This document shows positions 34,385-47,693 of a stretch of DNA of 64,000 bases, one piece after another (position 1 is the stretch's first letter; every line of letters starts with the position of its first letter). The DNA lies in contig JBITNC010000001.1 in assembly GCA_050084985.1 (NCBI GenBank), positions 146,506,001 to 146,570,000 of the forward strand, read 5' to 3'. The notes below the pieces were generated by a model. That model was not told the DNA's origin. It was given only the letters and a program-made list of their open reading frames with translations, and did not search any database. The position numbers and the translations under genes were made by a program. This DNA is from Nageia nagi (taxonomy: Eukaryota > Pinophyta).

Positions 34385-36609
34385 TCATCAATGGACCTTG
34401 AGGGGTACATGTTTTGGGTGGGGGATAAAAGCAGGTGAGCATTGGCATTAGATGTTGAATAATCCCACTATACTGCATCTGATGAGCCCACTTTGGGTCT
34501 CAAATCCTCCACTACCTTGTACATTATAGTTATGCTGCATAACCTTGCATGCAAAACCTTCAAAAATTGGAAGGACCTTGCATAGCCATTCTATACATGA
34601 GCTGGAATATAGGGCTATTGCAATCCAAACCCTAACAAAATTATGAAGTACACCCACTACCTAGATACATCATTTATATCTATCCTCAGTTGCTATCCAA
34701 AGTGAGTATATTCAGTGTCATAACATTTAAAGTTGTGAATGAAAGTTTTCATACTTTGAATTTTGTAAAACTTAAATCCTAAGGAACTAAGCACTTATAA
34801 ATTACATAAAAACAAATAGCACAATAATACACTAAGCATCGTAGCCAATAAACATGAAAGTACCTTGACAGAATTCACTTTCATATTCAGAGATAGCCAT
34901 AGGTCTCTTGTCTGATGATGCTCTAGATACATCAAATAAATGTGTAGTAGTAGTTCTCCTTCGCATTTTACTTCTAGCTTAACAACTTTATTATGAAATA
35001 GACATTTCCAATGTAAGAAATTTTAAAGTAGGCATAGGTTGTGAAACATATGATAGTAATGAAGAGGTGGCATCAACAGCGCTTGAGTTCATAGATGTAG
35101 ATCGAGGGCATCATATTTGGAATGACAAGCTCATGCCCATATAGAAAAACATACATTTAGGAGGGAATTAATAACTCATCCAAAGTGAAGGCTATGCATC
35201 TTGTCAAACGACCATGGTTGTCTCATGAAAAGGAAAACACACTCCATTGCGTGTAGAATTGTAACCCTGTAGTGAAGAGGTCACCATGGGATGTTCTCTT
35301 ATTCCTCCCCTCAATTGAAGTTTTCTCCTAGTAGCTTTGTGCTCAAAGATCACACAACCATAGAAAGCCAAAAAAGAAGGAAAGTGATTAGTTAGAAATA
35401 ATAAATTAGAAGAAATATTCAAAACTAAGAAACCCTTCATTGTATCATCCGATATAGAATGCACAGATTTGGCAAAGCCACTCATCTCCTCTAATCGCCA
35501 ATGGATGGATTTCATCGGATCTACAATGGATAGACTTGGAAAACCATTTATCTCCTCTGATTACCAACGGATGGATTTTTATGGTCTCTAATGGACAAAA
35601 TTATCAAAATATTTACATATTCACCATTCTCCAATGCCTATAAATATGTTCATTCCTTTCCATGGAATATTCCTTGGATGTGCGAAATTCAAAAAATGCT
35701 TGAGATACATCCACCCATTGTCCAAATTTTTACATAGTCTCCATTCTCCAACGGCTATAAATATGCTCCTTCCTTTCCACAAATCTTCCCTGGATATGCA
35801 GAATACAAAAAACTTTTGAGATACATCCACCCATTTAGAGGCCAAATACTAATGCAGGCACCTTACATAACGTGTTTGGTACATTTCTCATCTAGTTTTT
35901 TCATATACGAAACCTTCTTTAATTATATTTATGTAATAAACTTATTTCAAATTTGTTTATTACAAGGTTCTAATTACAACAAGATGTCATACAATGGCAG
36001 ATAAAGTGGTGGAGGAAAGTCAATTGTAGCTAGTGTCCCTTAATATATGTCAACTGCATTTTAAAAAATATTAGTCAATTAATCACACAAATTTATATAA
36101 ATATCAATAGCTTCAAAAAAATATTAAATGTAATTTTAAAAGCTATGTTGAACTTCATTTTCATGACAAGGAGGATTACCATCTTGTTAATGAGTCAAGA
36201 ATGGTTCGCAATATCAAGGATACGAAACATGACCATGATAATTGGGATGTGAGATTGTTTGTTTATTGTCTGCTTCCCTTATTCTTTATAATAGTATAAA
36301 CTCTTGTATAGCTTGAATACAATTAATAATATGTAAATTTAAAATATTGTTTGGGTTTGTAAAAACTCAATGTGTAGAAAACATCCATCTAAAAAAAATT
36401 CATTTTATCTAAAATATCAAAGATACATGTCAATCTCAAATTTTCATTAGCTATTATTGAATATGTAATTTTTGTAACTTTAGATTTTAGATTTTATCAT
36501 ATTATATTAATTCTTTGTTGAAGGTGTGTAATAGTATTGATTTATTGATAACTAATTAAAATAGATTTTCTTGGTATATATTTTAAATTATATATTTTCA
36601 ATATGCAAT
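34384..36609 (+). repeat. R1 repeat, copy 2 (first unit of a tandem pair)
   Basis: Begins with the GACCTTGAGGGGTACA block shared with 52,619. It carries CATCTGATGAGCCCACTTTG, the CCATGGTTGTCTCATGA region, and at 35,590-35,850 the dual TATAAATA cassette seen at 10,040. From about 34,945 the sequence is repeated in tandem at 36,610. Open frames in it are not conserved as open frames among the copies. Confidence 0.8.
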
Positions 36610-39210
36610 AGCAGTTCTCCTTCATGTTTTACTACCAGCTTAACAACTTTATTATGAAATAAACATTTACAATGTTAGAAATATTCTAGTAGGCATAAGT
36701 TGTAGAACATATGAAGGCAATGACTAAGTGGCATCAATAGTGCTTGAGTTCATAGATGTAAACTAAGGGCATCATAAATGGAATAAGAAGCTCATGTCCA
36801 TGTACAAAAATATATGTTTAGGAGAGAATTAATAACTTATCCAAAGTGAAGGTTGAATCTTATGAAACAACCATGGTTGTCTCATGACAAGGAACACACA
36901 CTCCATTGCATGTAGAATTGTAACCCTTTATTCAAGAGGTCACCATGGGATGTTCTCTTATTCCTCCCCTCAATTAAAGTTTTCTCCTATTTCAATCACC
37001 TTCTTTTTTAATCCAATCTACAAGCTTCACTTTCCTAGTAGCTTTGTGCTCATAGATCACACAAACATAGAAAGTCAAAAAAGAAAGAAAGTTCTTAGTT
37101 AGAAATAATGAATTAGAAGGCATATTCATAACTGAGAAACCCTTCATTGTATCATTTGTTACATAATGGAAAAATTTGGCAAAACCACTCATCTCCTCTA
37201 ATCATCAATGGATGGATTTCATTTGATCTACAACGGATAGACTTCCAAAATAATTTATCTCCTCTAATTGCCAATGTATGGATTTTTGTGGTCTCTAAAG
37301 GATAGAATTATCAAAATATTTACATATTCACCATTCTCTAATAGCTATAAATATGCTCATTCCTTTCCATAGAATATTCCTTGGATGTGTGTAATTCAAA
37401 AAATAGTTAAGATACATCCACCCATTGTCAAAATTTTGATAGTCTCCATTCTCCAAAGGCTATAAATATTCTCCTTCCTTTCCACATAATCTTCTGTGGA
37501 TGTTGGGAATACAAAAAATTGTTGAGATACATACACCCATTTAGAGGCCAAATACTAATGCGGGCACCTTACATAACGTGTTTGGTACATTTCTCATCTA
37601 GTTTTTTCATATACAATACCTTATTTAATTATATTTATGTAATAAACTTATTTCAAATTTGTTTATTACAAGGTTCTAATTACATCAAGATGTCATACAA
37701 TGGTAGATAAAGAGGTGGAAGAAAGTCAATTGTAGCTAGTGTCCCTTAATATATGTCAACTGCATTTTAAAAAATATTAGTCAATTAATCACACAAATTT
37801 ATATAAATATCAATAGCTTCAAAAAAATATTAAATGTAATTTTAAAAGCTATGTTGAACTTCATTTTCATGACAAGGAGGATTACCATCTTGTTAATGAG
37901 TAAGGAATGGTTCGCAATATCAAGGATACGAAACATGACCATGATAATTGGGATGTGAGATTATTTGTTTGTTGTTTGCTTCCCTTATTCTTTACAATAG
38001 TATAACTCTTGTATAGCTTGACTACAATTAATAATTTGTAAATTTAAAATATTGTTTGGGTTTCTAAAAACTCAATGTGTAGAAAACATCCATCTAAAAA
38101 AAATTCATTTTATCTAAAATATCAAAGATACATGTCAATCTCAAATTTTCATTAGCTATTATTGAATATGTAGTTTTTGTAACTGTAGATTTTAGATTTT
38201 ATCATATTATATTAATTCTTTGTTGAAGGTGTGTAATAGTATTGATTTATTGATAACTAATTAAAATAGATTTTCTTGGTATATATTTTAAATTATATAT
38301 TTTCAATTATAAAAATAGGATAGAATAATATATAATTTGTATTATTATCATCAATGATAAAAAAATATCATTAGGACTATAAAGTAAGACATATAAAAAG
38401 CAACAAGAGTGCCTAATGCAACTTGAGAAAATAAAATAAGAAAAAAAATAAAGTTTAATTTGATATATAAGATCTATGGATGATGCTCATAAGATATAAA
38501 AGTTGCATTTTAGTAAATGATAATAATTGTGGTAATTTTAAATTATTATTTTAAAATAATAAATGAAAATTATTATCAACTTTAAAATCATTGCTATGAT
38601 ATTATAGATTCTAAATATTAGAATATTGCATGTCCATTCCATGGATAATAGAGTTTCAGACTTCAAAATTACATATAGATATCTTTTAATATATTTACCA
38701 ATCATATGATTTCTATAATAATTTAATTTTAACTTTATATTTTTGAATACTAAGATACTCTCAATTCATGGATAATAATTTAATTTTTAACTTTATTTGA
38801 AATTCACAAAAATGAGAGACCCAACTTCATGTCTCCCCATTTCCTAATGAAACATATTTTAAATCCTATCGAGTTGATGGTAGGTATGGAAAACATGGAA
38901 ACCCTCAGGATGGGTCAAAGCTTAAGATAAATGGTTGCTTGAACAAAAAGTTTATACGTTTAGGATAGTTTATCCATAAAAAAATTAAGATTCTTGTGCA
39001 TTCGTAAATAATTAGCTTGTTAAAAATGAAAATGATAATTAAAAGATAAAAAGTTCAAATAATTTAAAACTGATTTATGCAAAGAATCTAAAATTACAAT
39101 AAATAAGTACTCTAAAATATTAATATAGGTTTCAACATCATTATTTATTATTTTTCAATTTTGATTTTCACCCACATATTTAAACACTTTAATTATAAAA
39201 ATAGTTAATA
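36610..39210 (+). repeat. R1 repeat, tandem second unit plus downstream part
   Basis: Starts again at the AGTTCTCCTTCATGTTTTAC block and repeats about 1.66 kb (36,610-38,300). It then continues to about 39,210 in a part also found at 59,950-60,810. Its first kilobase is nearly identical to R1 copy 4 (53,177-53,722 joined to 58,813-59,240). Its last 600 bp are nearly identical to the first tandem unit instead. The switch lies around 37,600-37,690. Confidence 0.82.
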
Positions 39211-39790
39211 TAACAATTTAAAAAAATATCTAAATATTAAAATTTAGTCACATCTTCTAAAAATTAATATTAGGTAATTTTGCATATTATTGAGAATTAA
39301 AAATATATCATTTTGTACACTGTATGATTTGTTGAGATATCTGGATTCTATATTTCTTATTTGTGTCTATTATAATATTAATATGGATGATAGCAAAAAA
39401 ATTTATATATTTTTAATTTTCATGATTTTCAAAAGGATATCATATGTAATATATATTATAATTTATAGGAATATATATTTATATGTCTAATATTTATTAA
39501 TTTTATCTATTATATTTCTTATAAGATTAATTAACTTTATATTTTCAAAAAAATTATTACTTTTTTTAAAAATTTTATCTTATAAAAGCTATCTTATCAT
39601 AAATATGATAAAAAATTACACATGATAAATATTTTAATAAATATTTATCTTATAATACATATAAATGAAAAACCTAAAAAATGATGGGATTGCCTATAGA
39701 TAGAGACAAAAGCATGAATTCTTTTAAAGAAATAAAAATAAAAAGCTATTATCCTAACCTTAACCAAGATATAGAGAATATGAATGTAGA
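39210..39790. other. AT-rich spacer
   Basis: No similarity recognised. Confidence 0.5.
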
Positions 39791-41545
39791 AAACATAAGA
39801 TTTCATATCTCCCAAAAAGTAAGGAGTCATTTAGATTTATTCTACTATGGTACTTTAGGTACTTAGATTATGCCCAAATCATATCTTTGAAATTAATATC
39901 TTACATCACCCTAAGGCAAGAAACATATAAGTTGAAACTCTAAAGGATACGGTTGTACATCCTACAAAGGAGTATATTTAAGTTCCTTCAAGATTATCTA
40001 TACATGAATAACCAACATTAAATAAATTATAAACATATTAGAAAAATGTTCAAAATATCATATAAAAAACATTAATAGCATATAAAGATAAAGGTTGTGT
40101 AAAAAAAACCCATCATGACACTTTTTATGTTTATATTAATAATATCTTATATCACCCTAAGGTGATAGTCATAGAATTCGATAGTTTAAAGTGTAAGGTT
40201 GTACATCTTAACCCTGTTAATAAAATAGCATATGCATGTTATGTCAAACTTATTACATTGAGAGGCATCTTATAGTTGCAAAAAAGTGGGCAAAGAGTGC
40301 CAAATATCCCATGTTTTTGTCACTATATGTTAGCTATATTACAAAAATAAGATTTGACAAATCACACACATCTATATAAATATCACACTTATGAAAAAAT
40401 ATTCAATACAATTTGGCAAGCTTAGTTTTATTTTATTTTTTTGATAGGAGGTATTACAGATGTATTTTCAACTTCCATTGAATAAATAAAAATCCACTTG
40501 CACTTCTTTGGTATTTGGAACTACCCAAGATATTTTATAGTATTGAGGATATGGAACATAGCCTTTATAGTTAATATGCTAAACAAATTATGATAATTAC
40601 CTCCTTGGTAGTTTACTTACCTATTTATCTTTAGTAGAATAGTTGTTGTATTTCTATGGGTTACCACCTTGATGTTGAGCCGAAGATGTTTTACAACATA
40701 AATGATACTAAACATGGACTTTATATTTGTGATGTGAGATTGAAAAGGATTTATATCTCCTAAGAAGTAATGTTTCATTTAGAAACCTCCCACTATGTTA
40801 ATTTAGGTGCTAATATTATGCCCAAATTGTATCTCTGAAAATAAAATCTTACATCATCATAAGGAGAGAATCATATATGTTCAAATTCTAAAGTATAAGG
40901 TTACACATCTTATGAAGGAGTATATTTAAGTTCCTTCCAGAGTATCTATACATAAATAACCAACCTCATCAAGTACATTATAAATAAACATATAAAGGTT
41001 GAATATGTCACATGAAGAATATCATTAGCATATATAGATAAAGGTTATGTAGAAACCCCCCATTATGATATTTTATATATTTAGATTAATATTATATTAT
41101 ATCACACTAAGGTAATAGTCATGGAATTAGATACTTTGAAGTACAAGGTTGTATATCTTAATCCTAATGTGAAACTTATTACATCAAGAGGCATGCTTTA
41201 GTTGCAAGCAAGGGGTGAAAAGAGCCAAATATTGTTAACATATATCAACTACATTTCAAAAAAGATGTGTTCACTAATCACATAAATCTATATAAATATC
41301 AACCTCATAAAAAAATATTAAATATAATTTGGTCTGCTCAGTTTGATTTCAATTTTGTGATAGGAGGTATTACATAGGTAGTTAGGATTTTTTGTTGAAC
41401 AAATTAAAATCAATTTATACTTATTTGGTATTTGATACTACCTAAGATGTTTTGTAGTATAGAATATATGGAACATAGCCTCGATAGTTGAGATGTGAGA
41501 TTGAATATGATAACTACTTCCCTAGTTGTTCACTTACCTAAGAGA
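39790..41545 (+). repeat. R2 repeat, copy 2 (itself in two tandem units)
   Basis: Aligns with 10,460-12,540. The block with AAGTAAGG/AAGTAATG plus TTTCATTTAGAAACC occurs near 39,815 and near 40,760, giving two units of roughly 950 bp. No coding signal. Confidence 0.75.
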
Positions 41546-41559
41546 TGTAGAAATATTAT

Positions 41560-42760
41560 CATTTATGGATGAGCATCAGGCATGAGATGATGATGAACCC
41601 ACATTCCATTTGGATGAGCCCACCCTAGACCTTGAATCCTCCACTACCCTATGCATTATAGTTATGTTGTAGAACTTCATGTGCAAAACCTTCAAAAACC
41701 CCAACTACCTTAAATTGCCATTCTATACATGAGCTGGAAACTAGGGTTGTTGCAATCTAAAACCTAACAAAATTATTATGTACACCCAATACCTACATAT
41801 GTTCTTTACATCAATGTTCACTTACTGTCCAAAGTGAGTATATTGAATCTAATAACATTTCAACCCAAACACTATTGAAATTCAAAGAATGATTTTTTAT
41901 TGATAGTTTTCATACTTTAAATTTTGAGAAACTAAAATATTAAGGAATTAAAAAGTTATAAATTACACAAAAACAAATTGTATAGTATTACACTAATTAT
42001 CATAGCCAATAAACATAAAAATACCTTAAAATAATTTTCTTTCATATTTAGAGATAGCCATAGGATTCTTGTTTGATGATGCGCTAGATATATGTAACAA
42101 ATATGCAGTCACAATTCTCCTTCCTAGCGTAGTAACTTTACTATGAAATGAATATTTAAAATGCAAGACACTTTCCAATAGGCATTGTATGTAGAACAAA
42201 TGATGGCAATTGGAGTGTTCTCTTGTTTAGTTGCCTTCAATTCTTATCAAAGCTGCAAGGTTCACTTTCCTAGCAACTCTATCCTCCAAATCACACAAAC
42301 GTAGAAAGTGAAAAGAGAAAGAAAGTGATTAGTTAGAAAACATGAATTAGAAGGCACATTCATAACTAGAAAACCCTTCATTATATTGTTTTATATATAA
42401 TAGATATATTTTCCAAAACAATTCATCTCCTTTGATTGCCAAAGGATGGATGTTTGTAGTCTCCAATTGATAGAATTTTCAAAACTTTTTATATTAACAA
42501 ATTTCCAATGGCTATAAATATGATTCATTCCTTCCCATAGAATATTTCTTGGATGTGCAAAAGGTGATACCATCATCTGTTGTAAGTATTCAAAAAATTG
42601 TTGAGATATATCCACCTTTTAGATGCCAAATACTATGGCGGACACCTTACATAACGTGTTTGACATGTCTATCATCTAGTTCTCTTAAACCTTCTTTGAT
42701 TTTAGTTTTGTAATAAAGTTTTTAAAAATTTATTTATTTCAAGTTTCTAATAAAAATTTA
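41560..42760 (+). repeat. R1 repeat, copy 3, shortened
   Basis: Shares CCTCCACTACC, the 'TACATGAGCTGGAA' block and the GATAGCCATAGG block with R1 copies 2 and 4. It has a deletion in the middle and only one recognisable TATAAATA unit at 42,514, followed by the CTTACATAACGTGTTTG tail. Confidence 0.75.
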
Positions 42761-42799
42761 TACCAAAACTTAATTACTAATTATATTTAATTTTTAAAA

Positions 42800-44997
42800 A
42801 ATATAACATTTATATTCTTTATATATTTTTTACTTTTAATAGTTTTGAATAGGTATATTAACAATGTGTATATATTTCAAAATTTTATTACAATATTCAT
42901 TTTACAAAAATACATAGAATTTGATTAAATGATTAATATTTTAAAAAAAGATATCAATATATATATTTTTTTTTCTTTTTTGCAACACGGTATCAAGAAC
43001 TCAATATAAAAAGAGTTAATCTTCTATCTATTTTTATAGTTGAGTTGGTGTAAATAATTACTATTCCATATATATTTTTTGAATATAAAATAATCAAATA
43101 GTGAATTTTCAAAGGGGTTCCAAAAAATATTTTATAATTATATAATTATTTATCATAAAAAATTTATAATTATCAAATGATATAGCCTATGAGAGATGAA
43201 TCTCCAATGAATAACTAGACAAGGCTACAAAAAGTATTTGAAATCCACATTCCACCTAAACACATTAAAGAAAAAAAGTTTTTGAAGATCAACTATTGCT
43301 TAGAGAATGATCTCTCAATCATAAAAAATGTGTACTAAGAGGAAGTAAGATTTTATAGCCAAACTAAAAGGAGGATTTGAAACCCATCTCTCTAGCAGAT
43401 ACTTTTATCACCAAAAAAATAAACCCTTCAACCATAAAGTAGGTGAATCTCTTATAACTTAGTTGTGTATAATATTATTTCTGCACTTTACATTTTTACC
43501 ACCTTAAAATATATATCCATATGCTAAGGAATGTTTGCTAGGTTCTCTAGTGAGGTTAATGTAAGGCCTCATTTACCATGTCCAATTATAGGATAACATG
43601 ACAAAAGGTTTAGCTATTATGGGATTCATAATTCAAACTTTAACAAAATAAAATTATGTTCAATAAATGTTATTCTATCAATATCTCCATCATTCAAGGC
43701 TTCAAAACCCCTCACCATTATAGATATATAATGTACCCATAGGATTTAATGAGATGTAGATGGAGGATAGTCAATGTCTTTTGAAACCAATTTTATTTAT
43801 ATTCATCCTTTGAATATAAACCTCCCTAGCTAGATCATATATCACCATTAAGGTGGACTTCAAATGACTCTTCCTATGGGAAGTCGAGTGATTTGGTGTC
43901 ACTTCCCTTATTGGTATGGTGTATGCCCCCATCTAAGTTAAACCCCTATGTGACCTACGTTGTGTAAGGCATAGGCCTCGACAGCTATGTTCCTACATGA
44001 TGTGTGTGTATATATATATCACATCAAATTAAAATAATAAAATTATTAAAATTAAAATTAAATAATTATATATTAAAAAATAGGGATCTTTTGTAAATAA
44101 AATAGAGATATCTCAAAAAAAAGGGAGTTCCATACATTTGTTTCAACAAAAAAAGAAATTATTTTTTATTAAAATAAATAATTAGTTACAAAAATTATAG
44201 AAATTGAAGGAGAATAAATTTAGGATTTATCTTACCTTGTTACTGTTGTTCCTAGATTTTTGCTTCACTTAGCCAACCATAGGCTCTTATAGCAATTGAA
44301 GGTGCAAAAAGAAAAATAATAATATTAAAAAAGTAATATTACATCAAACAATCAAAATAATAAGATAAAATCCTACTTTTCAAAAAATAAAAGAATCATA
44401 GCAAACCATAAGTTTCAGACACAATATATAATATAGTATAAGTTTTGAACACATTCACAATATATATAAGTTTCTTATAAAAACAATTTTCATAAAGATA
44501 GAAAACTAACATTATAATAATTTTCTTAACAATTATACAATCTATAGGAAGAGAAGAATGGAATAATTTCCAATATAACTTAATTAGAAATTTCTCCTAC
44601 ATTATTTTAACTACTACTTAGAGAATATGAGATGAGTGTCTCATGAACTCTAAGTTAATAGTTTCACCACTATAATAATATGCCACTTTCCATGCTATGT
44701 ACCACCACACATATGCCAAATGCCACCTCAAGTATGCTACACATAATCATATGTAGGCCTATCACATTACCATCAATAAGGAATTCAAAGCTAACTCACC
44801 TAGTTTTACTCAATTCAAAATAGATGCAATAATCTAACTAATATATTATTTAATAATAAATAATATATTATTAAACACATAATAACATAAGTATATCTAA
44901 TTTATTATTCTATGATATTATTTAATATACCCTAAATTACCAATATTATATATGTAATTTGTAATTTAAATACTTAATAATAAGTATTAAGGTTTAT
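42800..44997 (+). repeat. R4 repeat, copy B, flanking Copia B
   Basis: Aligns with 22,185-24,206 throughout and joins the Copia LTR at the same base position. Confidence 0.82.
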
Positions 44998-45427
44998 AAT
45001 ATAAAGTCAAACAACATAGACATTGAAGAGATGAAGAAACTAAATAGAACTATCATTCATAAAATATAGACCAATACTAGAGGTGACTATATGAACTATA
45101 TGAATTGAAATAAGGAGATTACACATAGTGGCAATATAGTCAAAACTATGATACAATAATGGAGAAAATAAAAGAAAACTTAAAGCTACAGCCTACAATA
45201 GATAAATACTCATCCAATAGAATAATCAATAATTAAAAAGAATGAATAACTATCCTAAGTCTACCTCAACCATAATATTTGTGAGGAATTGGTTACAAGT
45301 AGGATTCTAACATTACATATAAATTATGATTACAAAAAAAAATTGAAGTAACATCTCAATTATCATTCTAATAAGAATTGTAGTATTGATGCTGAGTGTT
45401 AGATAGGAACATTGGTATTGGTTCACA
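44998..45427 (-). repeat. 3' LTR of Copia B
   Basis: 430 bp, aligned to the LTRs of A. The first bases read TA instead of TG, and the end is CACA followed by the T-rich run. Confidence 0.78.
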
Positions 45428-45499
45428 CATGATTTTTTTAACTTTATAGATACTCTTTAATGCTTCTTGGAATCATACAAGAGTTTCTCACCTTCAAAA

Positions 45500-47693
45500 A
45501 CTAATATTTAGCCACTTCTTTTATAAATACATCTACTAGTTGATCATGAGTGCTACAATATCTTAGTTTAATCAGTATTTTCTCCACCATATCATGAATA
45601 AAATGATATTTAAATTCAAATGATTTGATCTTATATGATGGACTATATGTTGTGCAAAGTTAAAGACATTGAAGTTTTTACAAAATAGTAAAGTAGGTTT
45701 ATCTTGCTTATCACCTATCTCCTCCAAAATCTCTTGAAGCCATAATGCTTAAGCACCTACAAAAGTGAGTGTTATTTATTTTACTTCATTTCAGGAGAGT
45801 ACCATTGATCCCTGCTTCATCAAGTTAAATGTGATTAGTCAAAATCCTAATAAAAAATAATTATCAAAAGTAGATATTTGATCATCTAAACTTTTTTCCC
45901 AATCTGAATCACTAAAACCAAATAGCTCCATTCTTTCATATTGAAAGTGATGGATTGTAATCAATATTACTCTTCACATACCTTAGAATATTCTTTGCAA
46001 CCTTCAAAGCCATTAAATATGAATCACTCATATACCTTGAAACCATTAAGAGAACATAAGCAATATCTGATCTTATATTGGTAGGAAACATAAGGATCCC
46101 AATAATGCTCCTAAATTCCCCATTATCTTTACATAATAGAAAATCCCTACACTTTCCATCCTATACTTCTTTGATAGAAACAAGTGTAGGGAAAAGTTGA
46201 AAATTAATCCCTACACTTTCCATCCTATACTTCTTTGATAGCAAATCAAATGCATATTTTATTTGAGAAATAAAGATTATTTTATTATTTTCATATACTT
46301 GTTTAGCAATAAAATAGTGTATTATCCCAAAATATTTCATTTCAAACTCATCCATTATATGAACCTTAAATCTCTCATTCAAAATAGAGATGCTACCCAT
46401 ATAAATCAAGTCATCCATATTGAAACCCACAACTAGGATTTAATTACCTTCTTTCTTGATATATAACTTAGGTTTAGATTTTCTCCTTTTGAATCCACTC
46501 TTATGAAGGTAGCCACAATTTTTAGTTCACCAAGCTCTTGGAGCTTACTTAATACTTTACAATACCTTCTTCAACTTGTACACAAAATTCTCCTTCCCTT
46601 TTACCTCAAAATCTTAAGTTCTTTGTACATAAATTAACTCATATAAGTATCCATTTAGGAATGTACTTTTGACATCTATATGATGTATAGTCTAACATTT
46701 ATTAATATCAAATGAAAGTATCATTCTAACAATTTCTTATCTTGCTATAAGAGAAAATATATCTTCATAATCAATATCGTATTTGTATGTGGATTTATTA
46801 GCAACCAAACTTGATTTAAATATCTAAACAATACAATCCCTATTATATTTAGTATTATAGACCCACTTGGATCAGAAACACTTCTTTCCTTTGGGAAGAT
46901 CACACATTTCATCCCTTATAACATGCAAAAAAAATTATTAGTACAATAATGTTCATAGAAAGAAGGCTAAAATATAGTAGTATAAAGCAAAGCAGAGTTT
47001 ATCATGTCACCTTTAGGTTCACCATCACCTTCATCTCTATACATGTGCATAGTCTTGAGTCTTTGAACAACTTAATTCATCTCTTTGGCTTGGAATCTAG
47101 TCATACTTGTTTAAAATATTTTATCCAATACTTGATAGGGTGGATGGATTTGAGGTCCTTTAGTCCTCCTTCTTATTCTTCTCACTTTGAAGAAAATGTT
47201 AGATGACTCATCATTGGAATAAGGGCTAGATTTTTTTTTCTTTGGACTATTTGATATAATTGTTGAAGTAGGACTAGGTGGAGAACTAGGAGTGTTGTTG
47301 CTACCCCCAATATTGGTGTTGGACCTTGTACTAGCATTAGATCTAGAAGAAGTAGATTGCCCATAATTTTAACTACCTAGTTTAATATTTTATTGCATCT
47401 TCTTTCCAATGGAAGAACTCAAATGATTCTCTAAATTTATTCCATCATTAACATATAGATTTTGATGATGATAGACTTCCCCTTCATCAAAAATGATATC
47501 TTTTGATTGAATAGGCTTCCTAGTTTTATGATTGTAAATCCTATAGGATTTTATCTTCTCAATGTAGCCAATGAAAATGAAAACTTTACACTTTGCATTA
47601 AACTTATTCCTAAATTCATTAACTACATGAGAAAATGCTGTGCATCAAAAAACTTTTGAAATGATTCACATTAGGATTCTTTTGATACCAAGA
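45500..47693 (-). pseudogene. pol remains of Copia B (integrase end, RT, RNase H)
   Basis: On the minus strand from 47,693: the end of integrase and the Ser/Thr-rich linker to RT, then RT. The clearest piece is an 89-codon open stretch from 46,430 with MGFNMDDLIYMGSISILNER, FEMKYFGIIHYFIAKQVY and IIFISQIKYAFDLL. These are the catalytic region (YVDD motif read as NMDD, both Asp kept) and the following thumb segment of a Copia RT. RNase H pieces follow to about 45,500. Many stops and shifts are present. Compared with copy A the palm is slightly better preserved. Confidence 0.82.

Larger units (their letters stand above)
44998..47693 (-). mobile_element. Copia element B, truncated copy of the A family
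   Basis: Retains the 3' LTR (44,998-45,427), the RNase H and RT regions and the integrase C-terminal part. It stops at about 47,693, in the phrase CTTTTGATACCAAGACA that in copy A lies 30-40 bp before the (TA)n tract. The 5' half and 5' LTR are missing, with unrelated sequence beyond. The shared flank (R4) shows that A and B descend from one insertion. Confidence 0.82.

Noticed and set aside
36884-37102. 72-codon open frame, identical in 53,448-53,666
   Set aside because: The identity simply reflects the near-identical R1 copies. The more diverged copy at 35,230 does not keep it open, so there is no sign of coding selection.
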